A program made the translations under genes and the position numbers. Source: Cryptomeria japonica (Eukaryota; Streptophyta; Pinopsida; Cupressales; Cupressaceae). Taken from it: a stretch of DNA of 64,000 nucleotides. A model generated the notes under the pieces. The model saw nothing but the letters and a program-made list of their open reading frames with translations, had not been told where the DNA came from and searched no databases. How positions within the stretch are numbered: position 1 is the stretch's first letter; every line of letters begins with the position of its first letter. The stretch lies in NCBI RefSeq assembly GCF_030272615.1, contig NC_081407.1:136402897-136466896 (forward strand), written 5' to 3'. This document shows, in pieces, positions 12,262 to 24,389 of the stretch.

Positions 12262-12978
12262 AAATTGACAAAGAAAAATGTATCAACTCTGGTAAATCCT
12301 ACAAGGTATAAATATATGATTGGAGGTTTGTTATATTTGACTCAGACTAGACCAGATATAATGAATGATGTTTGTATTGTATCAAGATATCAAAGTGATC
12401 CTAGAGAGAATCATGAGAGTGTAGTGAAAAGGATTTTTAGATATTTACAAGGAACAACTAAATATGGTTTGTGGTATCCTAAAGATGATGACTTTACACT
12501 ATGTGCATATATAGATGAAGATTGGGCTAGAGATATAGATGACCGAAAAGGCACATCTGGTGCAGCTTTCTTTCTTGGAAAGAAACTTGTTTCATGGATC
12601 ATCAAGAAATAGTCATGTACTTCTTTATCTACTATTGAAGCTGAGTATGTTGTTGCTGCTACTAGTTGTACACAAGTTATATGGATGAAGCAAATGTTGA
12701 AAGATATAAGGGTAGATTGTAATGAACTGGTAGTTATTCACTATAATAACTCTGATGCTATTGACATATGAAAGAATCCGATATTTCATTCTAAGATAAA
12801 ACACATATCAATCAAGTATAACTCTTTGAAGGAAAAGGTGGAGACAAATGAAGTCAGATTTGTTTATGTGAACACTAAAGAGAAGATTGAAGATATCTTC
12901 AGTAAACCTTTTCCCAAGTAATCATTTGAGTACTTTAGAGACAGATTGGGGGTCTATTCCGCTCCAGTTGAGACTTGA
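12262..12978 (+). pseudogene. Truncated copia RT/RNase H end (A family)
   Basis: This is the last part of a Ty1/copia polyprotein. Y-M-I-G-G-L-L-Y-L-T-Q, then R-P-D-I, D-E-D-W-A, and A-E-Y-V-V-A-A mark the RT thumb and RNase H. D-I-F-S-K-P near the end is the normal copia terminus, followed by V-E-T-stop at 12976. It begins abruptly at about 12262 and has stops at about 12612, 12770 and 12920. It closely matches the 3' end of element A (30560-31281), so it is a sister copy whose left part is lost. It sits directly before A's first LTR with a proper polypurine tract between, so that LTR may be shared. Confidence 0.85.
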
Positions 12979-13347
12979 GTGATGTTGATTGGCATCAATT
13001 TGATATGCATTATCAAAACTATTATTCATTCCAGATTGATGAGTTGATGCTACTACTCAGGGGGAGTAGTCAGCTGTGTGGTTCAAAGGATCTATGGTTT
13101 TTCTTTTATGTTTATGTCAAATTTCGTGTATTGATGTCAAAGGGGGAGAGGTATACATGTGAAAAAAAGAGCTTAATAGAAATATAAATCACAGGGGGAG
13201 TTTGTTCTATGGTTTTGTTATTTGGTTCAAAACTTCATTGTTATATCATTTTTTGGATGTCTTCCATTGGGGGAGACTTGTTTGGCACTTCTTGGCACTT
13301 GAATGTTTTTCACATCTAGTGTTGCCATCAATGCCAAAGGGGGAGAT
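12979..13347 (+). other. Copia 3' untranslated region and polypurine tract
   Basis: Carries three ordered purine tracts: CAGGGGGAGTAG (about 13059), CAAAGGGGGAGAGG (about 13139) and the terminal AAAGGGGGAGAT at 13336-13347, the last abutting the LTR start TGTTGG. The terminal one is the plus-strand primer; the role of the upstream ones is unknown. Confidence 0.75.
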
Positions 13348-14772
13348 TGTTGGCAATTTGGAGGAATTGATTATGTGTTGCATTTATGTTTTTCAATGAT
13401 GTCAAAACTACCTTCTTTGGTTGTCTACTAGGTTCTGGTAGAGTGGTTGGACTTTGATAATGATCAGGAGATTTGTCTTTGGTATAATCTGATTGTTGGA
13501 ATTGGTTTGGTTCGGTAATTCATGCTATTCAGATGCATGTCACAATTAGTTGGTTCGAGATTTGGAGGAATTTATTATGTGTTGCATTGATGTTTTGTCA
13601 TTGATGTCAACACTAGTTGTTGTTGCCTACTGACTTTTGATAGAGTGGTTGGATTATGATATTGATCTAGAGACCATCTCTGATATTCTCTAATTTGGTA
13701 TGGCTTGTGGTATTATCTTGGATTGGTTATTCATGTGTTCCTAATATGTATCACAATTAGTTAGTTCAAGATTTGATGATTTGGATGCTATCATTTTCTC
13801 TAGTAAGCCTTTTGGTCACCGATAAGGGTTTTAGTAGGGCTTTGATGAAGATCTTTTGATGAATCTGATAAGTAGTGTTGGTGCAGCTTCTAGAAGGTTA
13901 TCGGGATGTTGATGGTTATCGTGTTTGTGTTTCAGTTGATTGGTGGTTTTTGTATTTAGGAACAGACCTATTCTATCTTATTCTACTAGGTTATGGATCA
14001 GTTTGTGTAACGTGTTGGTTGATGTTCCCGATACATCACCGGTTGAATTTATTGTTTGGATTATTTTGTTTCGGTCTTAGGTTGACTTGGTTTATCATTG
14101 GTTTGTGGGATTATGTAATAGATCTATTTTATTATCATTTAGGTGGCCAACCTAATTGTTTAGGTCCTAGGTTGGTATAAATATAATGTAAGATCTCTTT
14201 GTAGATCATGGGTCTTATGGGATTTAGGATTATCTATGCACAAATAATGTTGTAATCATATACAAAGGTTTTGGTTGATCATAGGTGATCAAATTGGGTT
14301 TGTGAAAGAGGTTTAAGACCTCTAGTATTGAGCTTAATCAGAACTATACTCAGGCATAGGAGATGTTATTCTTGCAGTTCATTCCTATTTTTGGATTGTA
14401 GTATGGATTTCTTTGTAGTCAGCGAGGCTCCTTTTGTAATGAGTAGTGTTCTCTAGGAAGTGTGCCTTCCTACATGTGTAGGCCCCTCTTATTGTAATCA
14501 CATACTTACTATAGAAGTATTATTTGAATGTGGGTAGGCTTCCCACCATGGTTTTTCCCTTTACCGGTTTTTCCACGTACAAATATTGGTGTCATGTGTT
14601 ATGGATGGTTGGTTAATTATTTTGTAATTTATGTTTATGCTTTTGTTACATCTGCTATTCTGGCATTTGGTTTATGGATTCCAATAGAAGGTTATGTGAG
14701 CTTAAAGTTTTATAATTTGTTGACAACTGATTCACCCCCCCTCCTCTCAGTTTTCCACCGGTTATCCTAACA
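13348..14772 (+). repeat. 5' LTR of copia element A
   Basis: Starts TGTTGG after a polypurine tract and ends CCTAACA before a tRNA-Met primer site. TATAAATA at 14176-14183 is a likely TATA box, present also in the 3' LTR (32274-32281). Sequence from about 13562 (GGAGGAATTTATTATGTG) repeats the start of the LTR, so the first about 210 bp are duplicated in this copy. Confidence 0.85.
14176..14183 (+). promoter_or_regulatory. Probable TATA box of element A LTR
   Basis: TATAAATA sits in the middle of the LTR. The same box is kept in the 3' LTR at 32274-32281 and in the partial LTR at 33298-33305. Confidence 0.55.
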
Positions 14773-14774
14773 AT

Positions 14775-14786
14775 TGGTATTAGAGC
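14775..14786 (+). promoter_or_regulatory. Primer binding site of A (initiator tRNA-Met)
   Basis: TGGTATTAGAGC, one base from the canonical TGGTATCAGAGC, 2 bp inside the LTR end. Confidence 0.85.
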
Positions 14787-14829
14787 TTGGTCCTCTTTTG
14801 CAGAAGCTTAATATCTTAAGGAAGATGTA

Positions 14830-15207
14830 ATGGAAACTAATAATTCAACTACATCTATTTTCCGGAGAGAAACCCCTAAGCTTAATTTGAAAAATTACAG
14901 AGTATGGAAGATTCAGATGGAGACTCATTTGAGATGTATTGAGAAATAAATTTGAGAGATCACGGAGAAAGGCTATACTCCTCATAATTTGGCATCTGGC
15001 AATCCTCCTCCATAAAGCCTACATAAAGACATTGAAGATGATTGTAGAGCTAGAGAAGTACTCTTGAGTGCACTATTTGATCAGAAAATTATGGGATTAA
15101 CTGACCAATCTAATGTGAAGGCTATATGGGATAAGTTGGAAGCTTTGAATGAAGGTGACCTTATTGTTAAAATTGCTAAACCTGATGGTTACTAGGTAAG
15201 GTATGAG
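14830..15207 (+). pseudogene. Element A gag, first part
   Basis: An ATG at 14830 opens the copia gag: N-Y-R-V-W-K-I-Q-M-E-T-H-L, then A-L-F-D-Q-K-I-M-G-L and K-A-I-W-D-K-L-E-A-L, the DUF4219/UBN2-type capsid pattern of plant copia. In-frame stops lie at about 14947, 14953, 15015 and 15193. The frame is cut at 15207 by element B and resumes at 22030, where the ATGAG target bases are repeated. Confidence 0.85.
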
Positions 15208-16293
15208 TGTTGGTATTATGGATGTGTTGCAGTAGTTTTGTCATTGATGTCAATGCTTATCCTTCTGGAGATCTATGGTAGCGTTGAACCAACACATTAT
15301 GTTCACCGACAAGTTCAGTGACTTATGCACAGTCACTGGTATATTGTTCACCGACAGGTTATATTGTTCACCAGAACTGAGGATGACTTGTTATCATCTG
15401 GAGATCACTTGGTTATGTCAAAGACATGGTTTGGATACTTGGTTTTGGTATTTTGGTTATTAATCTAATAGGGTTGACATATCTGCTATTACTAGCAAAT
15501 TGGTCTAGGTTATGGACCGACATGCATTATCTATTCCAAATCAGCACGACACGTTATGGAGATGATTTATTAATTGGATTTTGTTGTAAATGTATTGAGT
15601 CGACATGATGCATCACATCTTGACTTATTTGTAATTGATTTAATTGTAATATTATTAGTAAGCCGACCTACACATTTGGTCTTAGGTTTTAGTATATATG
15701 TAAGATCTCATTTGTGAGATGATGTAATAGGAAGGGAACGATATATGGTATATGGTTTTGTAACATGGTATGTGTGAATAATGAAGATCATATGAGAAGA
15801 CCATAGAGAAGGTTCAAGGAAGGTATGAAGGTGATTATCAGAGCTTAACCAAACTGAATCCAACATTGGAGATGCTACTTTGAGAAGTACATTATCATTG
15901 GATTTAACCATCCAATTGTAGTCAGTGCGACTCCTATTTTGTGATTGAGCAGTGAGCTCTAGGCAGTTGGCCTTTCTACATGTGCAAACTCCATTTATAT
16001 ACACATACTATCTACAGTAGTATCATCTGATTGTGGGTAAGGTTTTCCACCATAGTTTTTCCCCTTATAGGGTTTCCACTTACAAATCTCTATTTTGTGT
16101 GTTGTGGATGTTGTTTCTCTTTCTGTTTCATGCATTGAGTTTCACTGGTATTAATATTAACTGCTAATCTATCAACTAACATTAAGTTTTTTTTACCGGT
16201 ATTAAGTATCAAGTTTAATTAAATTATATTTGGGTTGAAATTAATTGACAACTGATTCACCCCCCCCCTCTCAATTTCCTCTGAGTCTTAACA
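15208..16293 (+). repeat. 5' LTR of element B
   Basis: TGTTGGTATT to CTTAACA, 1086 bp. A TATATAT stretch near 15692 precedes GTAAGATCTC and may mark the promoter. Confidence 0.9.
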
Positions 16294-16295
16294 AT

Positions 16296-16306
16296 TGGTA
16301 TCAGAG
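16296..16306 (+). promoter_or_regulatory. Primer binding site of B (initiator tRNA-Met)
   Basis: TGGTATCAGAG matches the canonical site, then diverges (AAAA instead of C). Confidence 0.8.
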
Positions 16307-16350
16307 AAAATTCCTCTTTTTGTGGAAGTCTAATAGCTTGACGAGATTCT

Positions 16351-17729
16351 ATGGCGACACTTTTTCAAGGAGGACAATCTAAAACTTGATCGAACTAACT
16401 ATGGTATATGGAAGATCATAATGGAGACACATCTGAATTGCATTGGAAGAGACATATGGGATGTTACAAAGAATGGCTATGTTGGTCCTACAGCTAATCA
16501 ACCTAATCCACCAACATTGGGTAAGGATCAAGAGAATGATTGCAAAGCAAGAGAAGCACTCTTGAGTGCCTTGTCAGATCAGCAAATTATGGGATTATCA
16601 AACTGTTCTACTACTAAAGCTATTTGGGATAAATTGGAGACATTGAATGAAGGAGATGCTACTATCAAAGTTGCAAAACTGGAATGCTTCTAGGTCAGGT
16701 ATGAAAATCTAAAAATGGAAGAAGATGAAAGATTTTTTTCTTTTATGGAAAGGGTTAATGAAATTATTTTGGGAATACAATGTTGTGGAGGATCTTTAAG
16801 TGAAGATGAAAATGTTTCTAAAGTTTTAAGAGCATTTCCACTGGCATACAAAATGAAAGTAACTACTATTAATGAGTTGAGAACAATGGCTAATACATCA
16901 GTATCTAGAGATACCTTGGTTGGAAAACTTTCAGCATTTGAGCTTGAGGAATTTGGTCTTGTTGCTATAATTAAGATAGATTTAGCCTTCAAAGCATCAT
17001 CATTTGCATCATCATCATCATCATCAGACAAATTTGATTGGAAAACACTTTATGCAAGAGAACTTGAAGATATCAGGAAGGAAAATGAAGAATTGGAAGA
17101 ACTTGAAGCACTATTTGCAAGGAAAATGCCTAAAGGTCCCATTGGAAGTAAGTATGAAGGTAAAGCACCATTTAAATCTTTGAATTGCAATAAAGTTGGT
17201 CATATGGCATCTAGATGTCCTGACAGACATGCAATATTGAGAGAAGAAGTTAAAAGAACATATAAGTCTAACCCTGAATATCAGAGATACATATTTAAGA
17301 AAAATAGAGACAAATCATGTTACTATACCGATGAAGGAGTTACTGATGATTCTGATGAGGAACTGACAGACAATGGATGGGTTTTTTCTACAATAAAAGA
17401 AGATCAATTAACACCTACTATTCAACTGGTAGAGCAGGCCCTGACAGCTAAAATTGAAGAAAAGTATGAATGGATTATGGATTCTGGATGTTCACATCAT
17501 ATGACTGGCGATAAAAGTAAATTCTTATCTTTTCAGGAATATAGTGGAGGTCTAGTAAGATTTGGGGATGATAAAGCTTGTTTGATCAAATGAAAAGGCA
17601 CTATATCTTTTGATGGTAAGCACAATACTAACAAAGTTTATTATGTTGAAGGTTTGAAGCATAATCTTTTGATTGTTGGTCAATTAGTTGAAAAGAGATT
17701 TTAGTTACCATTCAAGAATGGTAAATGAA
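16351..17729 (+). pseudogene. Element B gag and protease
   Basis: ATG at 16351; a frameshift near 16380 moves to the main frame (N-Y-G-I-W-K-I-I-M-E-T-H-L). UBN2-type gag follows, with a TAG at 16691. Then comes a Lys/Glu-rich coiled segment and a zinc knuckle near 17190 reading S-L-N-C-N-K-V-G-H-M-A-S-R-C, in which the first cysteine of C-x2-C-x4-H-x4-C has become Ser. The protease follows as W-I-M-D-S-G-C-S-H-H-M-T-G-D at about 17470, the DSG active-site box of copia. TGA at 17591 and TAG at 17702 end the region. The lost cysteine and the stops show it is inactive. Confidence 0.9.
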
Positions 17730-17734
17730 AAATC

Positions 17735-18663
17735 ATGAATAGAATTGGTTTGGAGATTGCAACCAGTAATCAGACTAGAGGTAATATCTTTCATTTGAAT
17801 AACAGTGAAAAGACATGCTTGATGGCACATATTGATGAAAGTTGGTTATGGCATAAAAGACTTTGTCATATGAATTTTGATTGCATTATAAAGATCAGTT
17901 CATCTAAGGCAGTAAGGGATTTACCTAAGATTGTGAAACCTCATAATCCGGTATGTAAGGAATGTCTAATGGGAAAGAAAGTTAGAACAACTTTTAAGAG
18001 TATTTATGAGAAATCCAATAATGTTCTTGATTTGATCCATACTGACTTGTGTGGTTTGGCAAGAACAAGAAGTCTACAAGGAGATAGATACTTTATGCTA
18101 ATCATTGATGATTATTATAGAGTGTGTTGGGTTACCTTTCTCAGGGACAAATCAAAAGCTTTTGGGAATTTCAAATTATTCAAGGCAATGGTAGAGAATG
18201 AAACTGGTAAGAAAATCAAATGTTTAAGATCAGATCAAGGAGGTGAATTTACATCTAAGGAGTTTAATACATTATGTGAAGTGAATGGAATCAAAAGACA
18301 ACTATCAGCACCTTGAACACCTCAGCAGAATGGAGTTGTGGAAATGAAGAACACAACTATTCTGGATGCAGCTAGAAGCATGATATTGGAAGCAAATCTA
18401 CCTCATGTGTATTGGAGAGAAGTAGTGAATATAGCGGTTTACACTTTCAATAGAGTTCACATCAAAGGTGAAACCGATAAGACCCCTTATGAACTATGGT
18501 TTGGTAATACTCCTACTCTTAAATATTTCAAAATATTTGGAAGAAAATGCTATATTAGGAGAGATGAGTATGTTGGTAAATTTGATCCTAGAAGTGATGA
18601 AGGAATATTTCTTGGTTATTCATCTAAGAGCAAGGCATATAGATGTTTTAATAAAAGATTGTA
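17735..18663 (+). pseudogene. Element B integrase
   Basis: Copia integrase, which inserts element DNA. It shows an HHCC finger (H-K-R-L-C-H-M-N-F, then V-C-K-E-C) and the DDE core: H-T-D-L-C-G at about 18040, D-D-Y, R-S-D-Q-G-G-E-F-T-S near 18230, then P-Q-Q-N-G-V-V-E-M. The expected E-R after 'V-V-E' is changed to E-M. The GKE/K-x-P-Y-E-L-W-F-G module and F-L-G-Y-S follow at 18480-18630. Stops at 18314 and 18662 break the frame. Confidence 0.9.
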
Positions 18664-20551
18664 GAAAATCATTGAGAGTGATAATGTGAAGATAAATGAA
18701 CAATTTAGAGGAAATTCAAGGTCTATGGATTGTGAACCGACAGTTGAGATGATCATAAATGAACCTATACAAAGTGCACTAGTACAGAATATGGATCCAA
18801 TCACACCGGCATCATCAGAGAATTCTACAGTGACTGAAGAACAGTAGCAAGTGAACAAACCCAAGTATGCAAATTTGAATCATTCTAAAAGTCAGATAAT
18901 TGGGAATAAATATCAAGGTGTAATGACAAGAGGAAGACTGGAAAATTCAGAAGTATGTTTAATTTCTCAAATTGAACCAACATTTGTTATTGAGGCATGC
19001 GAAGATAAATTTTGGATTAAAGCTATGGAAGATGAATTAGAACAAATTGAAAAGAACAATGCATGGACATTAGTTCCCCGACCTAAAGACAAAAATGTAA
19101 TTGGAACTAAATGGGTATTCAGAAATAAACTTAATGAAGATGGTAAGGTAATCAAAAACAAAGCAAGATTAGTGTGTAAATGATATTCTTAGAAAGAGGG
19201 AATTGATTACAATGAAACCTTTGCACCAGTAGCTAGAATTGAGGTAGTCAGATTATTTCTTGCATTTGCAGCTCACAAGAACTATAAAGTATATCAGATG
19301 GATGTAAAATGTACATTTCTGAGTGGTGATCTTGAAGAGGAAGTTTACATTGAACAGCCTGATGGATTTTCATTGATAGATGAGGAAGTTTACATTGAAC
19401 AGCCTGATGAATTTTCATTAACAAATGATAAAGATATGGTTTGCAGATTAAGGAAAGCCTTGTATGGATTAAAGCAAGCTCCTAGAGCTTGGTATGCTAG
19501 ATTGGACAAATATCTTTTGAAGCTTGGTTACACTAAAGGTAATGCTGATAACAACTTATATTTCAAGGTGACTAATGAAGACATCTTGGTTATTGAATTT
19601 TTTGTTGATGATATCATTTTTGGAGGAGAAGATGGATTGTGTAAAGACTTTGCTAATAAGATGCAGGAAGAATTTGAAATGTCTATGATTGGGGAGATAA
19701 AATTCTTTTTAGGATTGCAGATTTCATAGATTGATAAAGGTTTATTCATATATCAAACAAAGTACTTGAAGGAACTACTGAATAAATTTGGTATGGAAAA
19801 CTCTAAACCAGTAAGTACTCTTATGATTACAACTAATAAATTGACATTGAAGGATGATTCAGCTCCTATTAATCTGACAAGATACAAATCTATGATTGGA
19901 GGTTTACTGTATTTGACACAAGTAAGACCTGATATAATCAATGCAGTATGTATTGTTTCAATATTTTAGAGTAATCCTAAAGAAAATCATGAATCAACAG
20001 TAAAAAGGATTTTCTGGTATCTACAAGGCACAACAAATCTTGGCTTATGGTATCCTAAAGATGAAAATTTTGATTTATGTGCATACACCGATGCAAATTG
20101 GGCAGGAGATGTAGATGACAGAAAGAGAACCACTGGCGGGGGATTCTTTCTTGGTAGCAAATTGATTTCATGGTTGAACAAGAAATAGAGTTGTACATCA
20201 TTATCAACAACATAATCAAAATATGTTGCAGCAGCAACTAATTTTACCTAGGTATTATGGATTAAGCAAATGTTGAAGGACATAAAGGTAAAATGCAAAG
20301 AACCTATAATCATTTATTGTGATAATTTAGCAGTGATTGATATAAAGAATATGGTATTTCACTCTAAAACTAAACATGTTTCTATCAAATATAATTTTCT
20401 GAAAGAGAATGTTGAAGCAAAAGAAGTTAGATTGGTTTATGTGAATACTAAAGAGAAGATTGCAGATATCTTTACTAAGCCTTTGCCTAAGGAAACTTTT
20501 GAATATCTCAGAGAGAAGCTTGGGGTAATACCCTCACTGGTAGAGACTTAG
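18664..20551 (+). pseudogene. Element B reverse transcriptase and RNase H
   Basis: RT opens with W-I-K-A-M-E-D-E-L at about 19015, then [27 protein letters not shown] and the catalytic F-V-D-D-I-I-F-G at about 19600. RNase H has Y-T-D-A-N-W-A and ends D-I-F-T-K-P-L-P-K and V-E-T-stop. Stops occur at about 19181, 19727, 19967, 20186, 20213 and 20249. A 45-bp in-frame tandem duplication (19337-19381, 19382-19426) doubles a 15-residue E-E-V-Y-I-E-Q-P-D segment of RT. Confidence 0.9.
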
Positions 20552-20934
20552 ACAGTTGGAGATTGGCATCAAATTGACATAAATTAACAGAGAAATTTTT
20601 TTTCCGGCTTTGATGGAGGAGAGCTACTTCTCAGGGGGAGTAGTTGGTTATAATAATTGGTTATTATAATTGGTTCTATGAGTTGGTTGTATGTTCTGGT
20701 ATTTGTATTTCTTTGGCATTTGATGTCAAAGGGGGAGAGATACCGATGGAAAAACATTAACATTATCCTATGGGGAGAGATTATTCACTGGAGAGATATA
20801 TACTCTTTGCATTTGTATTTTGATTTCTGGTATTGATCTATTCTGGAAATTGTTGGTTTTTGGTTTTTGGCATTCTATTTTAGCACTTAGATGTTTTTCC
20901 ATCTTGTTTTGTCATCAATGCCAAAGGGGGAGAT
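20552..20934 (+). other. Element B 3' untranslated region and polypurine tract
   Basis: Purine tracts at about 20633 (CAGGGGGAGTAG), 20727 (CAAAGGGGGAGAG) and the terminal CCAAAGGGGGAGAT at 20921-20934, which abuts the LTR. It mirrors the order seen in A, D, E and F. Confidence 0.75.
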
Positions 20935-22024
20935 TGTTGGTATTATGGATGCATTGTATTAGTTTTGTCATTGATTTCAACACTTATCCTTCTGGAGATC
21001 TATGGTTATGTTGAACTGGCATATTATGTTCATCAGCAAGTTCAGTGACTTGTGCACACTCACCGATATATTGTTCACCGACAAGTTATATTTTTCACTG
21101 ACACTGAGGATGACTTGTTATCATCTAGAGATTTCTTGGTTATGTCGAAGAGATGGTTTGGATAATTGGTTTTGGTATTTTGGTTATTTATCTAATCGGG
21201 TTGACATATTTGTTGTTACTGGCAAATTGGTCTAGGTTATGGACCGACATGCATTATCTATTCCAGATTAGCATGACACGTTATGGAGATAATTTATAAT
21301 TGGATATTGTTGTAAATGTATTGAGCCGACATGATGCATCACATCTTGACTTATTTGTAATTGATTTAATTGTAATATTCTTAGTAAGACGACCTACACA
21401 TTTGGTCTTAGGTTTTGGTATATATGTAAGATCTCATTTGTGAGATGATGTAATAGGAAGGGAATGATATATGGTATATGGTTTTGTAACATGATATGTG
21501 CGAATAATGAAGATCATATGAGCAGACCATAGAGAAGGTTCAAGGATGGTTTGAAGATGATTATCAGAGCTTAACCGGTACTGAATCCAACATTGGAGAT
21601 GCTACTTTGAGTAGTACATTATCATTGGATTTAACCATCCAATTGTAGTCAATGTGACTCCTATTTTGTGATTGTTAGCAGTGAGCTCTAGGTAGTTGGA
21701 CTTTTTGCATGTGCAGATCCCATTTGTATACACATACTATCTATAGTAGTATCATCTGATTGTGGGTAAGGTTTCCCACTGTGGTTTTTCCCCTTATAGG
21801 GTTTCCACATATAAATCTTTGTGCTATGTGTTGTGGATGTTGTTTCTCTTTCCGTTTTATGCATTGAGTTTCACCAGTATTAATATTAACTGCTAATCTG
21901 TCAACCGACATTAAGTTTTGTTTACTGGTATTAAGTATCAAGTTTAATTAAGTTATATTTGGGTTGAAACTAATTGACAACTGATTCACACCCCCCCCCT
22001 CTCAGTTGCCTCCGGGTCCTAACA
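20935..22024 (+). repeat. 3' LTR of element B
   Basis: TGTTGGTATT to GGTCCTAACA, 1090 bp, followed by the ATGAG target duplication and the resumed gag of A. Confidence 0.9.
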
Positions 22025-22705
22025 ATGAGAACCTGAAGATGGAAGAAGATGAAAGGATTACAACTTTCATGGAAAGAGTTAATGAAATTGCTATGGGAAT
22101 TCAGTGTTGTGGTGGATCTTTAAGCGAAGGTGAGATTGTTTCTAGAGTTTTGAGAGATTTTCCACCAGCTTACAAGATGAAGGCTACATAATTAATGAGC
22201 TGAGAACAATGGTTAACACTTCTATTAACTGGGATACTTTGGTTGGAAAATTGTCTACTTTTGAGCTTGAATAATTTGGTCCTCAAGGAGCTTCAAATAC
22301 TGAATCTTCTTTTCATGTACCTACATCATCAACCAGCAAGAGTGATTGGAAAGCTTTATATACAAAGGAATTGGATGAAATGAAAAAAGAAGATGAAGAG
22401 TTTGAGCAACTGGAAGCCCTGTTTGCTAGAAGAGTACCTAAAGGTCCTGCTGGAAGTAAGTATGAAGGAAAATAACCTTTTAAATGTTTTGCATGTAATA
22501 AGATAGGTCATTTCATCTAGATGTCCTGAGAGGAATTCAATCTTTGAAGAGAAATTTAGAAGATCTTTTAGGCCTAACCATGATTATCAGAACAAGCATA
22601 AGTATAGGAGAAACAAAGACAAATCATGTTACTATGCGGATGAGGAAGGTGTAACTGATTCTGATGATGAACTAGCACAAGATTCGGCTAGCGGATCTGG
22701 TAATG
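22025..22705 (+). pseudogene. Element A gag, second part
   Basis: Resumes A gag with E-N-L-K-M-E-E-D-E-R, then C-C-G-G-S-L-S-E-G, matching the equivalent part of B. A frameshift at about 22190, TAA at about 22272, and a shift inside the zinc knuckle (C-F-A-C-N-K-I-G-H-F, then S-R-C-P out of frame near 22510) kill it. It runs to D-S-D-D-E-L-A-Q-D and is cut at 22710 by the gypsy solo LTR. Confidence 0.85.
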
Positions 22706-22710
22706 GTGAG

Positions 22711-24384
22711 TGTGTAGGAGAAAAAGTGACACTAAGCAAACATGCCCTAATCTCACTTTCAATCACACATTTGTGGAATACGAAAGAGCCTAGAGGTATC
22801 ACACAATTGGCTACTTCTTTTTGTGGAAGAGAGAGCCACGGGATACCTATTAGGATTTCTATTCCTTTGTTGCAATTGAAAGATAAAATAATGCAAGTTC
22901 AATCCCTAACCCCAAAGTGCAAGTATGAACTAATAACAAGATTACAGAATTGAACTTAAATGATGGAAAGCTGTAAACACAAGGACAAGGAAAGAATGCA
23001 AATGCGTACCCGGTGTTAAAATCTGAGTGAAAATGTTTGGGACAGGGGCGCAGGCGCCACTGTCCTGATTTTGCCCCTGAAACTGCTCCGGAAGCTGCTG
23101 TTTTTGCACTCTGGAAAAAGCTGTCAAAAATGCTGAAAATGCTGTCTGTCAGGAGGACCAGGGCACCCAGCACCCCTGTCCCAGGGACCAGGGCACCCAG
23201 CACCCCTGTCCTGACAGGACCAGGGCACCCCGCGCCCCTGTCCTGGTCTTTTGCTCTGAAATTTGGTGGGAAGGTTGGTTTCCGTCTGCTTCTTCCGGAT
23301 CTGCAACTTGCGACGTCGTCCGAATTTCGAAACCTGCACTTATATCTAAAAAGGTGTTTTGGGCAGCTATATAGGGTTTTTCCTTAGTCAAACCCCCGCT
23401 TCGGTGATTTCCACCTCCACAAATAGCCAAGTTATATTGTAAAATGTATTGTGTGTGCAGACCTAGTGTGTGTGCAAGGTCCTAAAATGCAAGAAAGCAA
23501 ACTAGAGCAACCTAGAAAGTAAACCCCTAATTGCTTGTAAATGATATTGTAAATGCTCTAAATCAAGATGCAAAGTGATCTAAAGCATGAATAAAGGATA
23601 TATTGAAGCTTATGCAAAGACATGAAAACAACATGAAATCATACCCAACCCTCAAGGGAGGAGTACAAGCCAATCTTCAGTCGGTAATTTCCTATTATTC
23701 TTCAATGTCTTCCAAGCCCTAAGTGGATGAATGAATTTGATAAGTTCTTGATAGAGGAATGTTGAATGTTGTTGAAGTCTTCAAAGATCTGCTCTTTCGC
23801 TGCATATGAGGTTCCTGAAAACAAAAATCGGATCCCTTCAAATGAAGAAAGAGAGCTCTTATGTAGAAAACCCTAGATCGTAAATTCGTCTTTTGGCTGA
23901 CCTAGAGATTGAATATCCCGCCAATTTCTTGGGGTTAAGCTTTATTTTATGATTGGATCATGCTCCCAAAATTTTGGGAAAAATGTCCGGGACCGTGTGC
24001 ACTCTGGGCGCCATGGTCCCGACAACTTTTCACCAAATTTTCAGGGCTGTCGGATATGATGATTTTAGAGAGAATCCCGAAGTTACAAGTGATTTCGAGA
24101 TGTTTTGACCCCGAAACCAAGCCCCCAAGTTCAAAATAGGACTTAATTAGGGTTTTTGATTAAGTGGTGTATTGGAGGAATAAAATGCGAAGGGCACGCT
24201 TTAGCGAAAGGGCCCAACTTTATGATGCAAAGGATGATGAAATAGGACCTTAGACCTAATTAATTCGATTAATTAAGTGCCTAAGGAGAAATGCAATGCA
24301 GAATGTAAAATGCACTAAGGCGGGTGCTAAACTAGGTGTGAAATTGTACCACCCTAGCGAGTGCGTACAATTTACGACACTACA
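22711..24384 (-). mobile_element. Solo LTR of the Tat-type gypsy family
   Basis: TGTGTAGG to CACTACA, 1674 bp, aligned end to end with the LTR at 7649-9306 and in the same orientation. GTGAG target duplications at 22706-22710 and 24385-24389 interrupt gag-pro of A. No internal sequence is left, as after LTR-LTR recombination. It carries the same GC-rich 'GGACCAGGGCACCCAGCACC' tandem block at 23155-23245. Confidence 0.95.
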
Positions 24385-24389
24385 GTGAG

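Larger units (their letters stand above)
15208..22024 (+). mobile_element. Complete copia element B, inserted in gag of A
   Basis: LTRs at 15208-16293 and 20935-22024 bracket a full gag-PR-INT-RT-RH order. The target duplication is ATGAG at 15203-15207 and 22025-22029. The LTRs differ visibly at many positions, so the insertion is old, though younger than A. A and B proteins are closely related, so B is a relative jumping into its own kin. Confidence 0.95.

Noticed and set aside
14528-14770. Open frame at the end of A's 5' LTR
   Set aside because: Lies in LTR sequence with the C-rich end; not coding.
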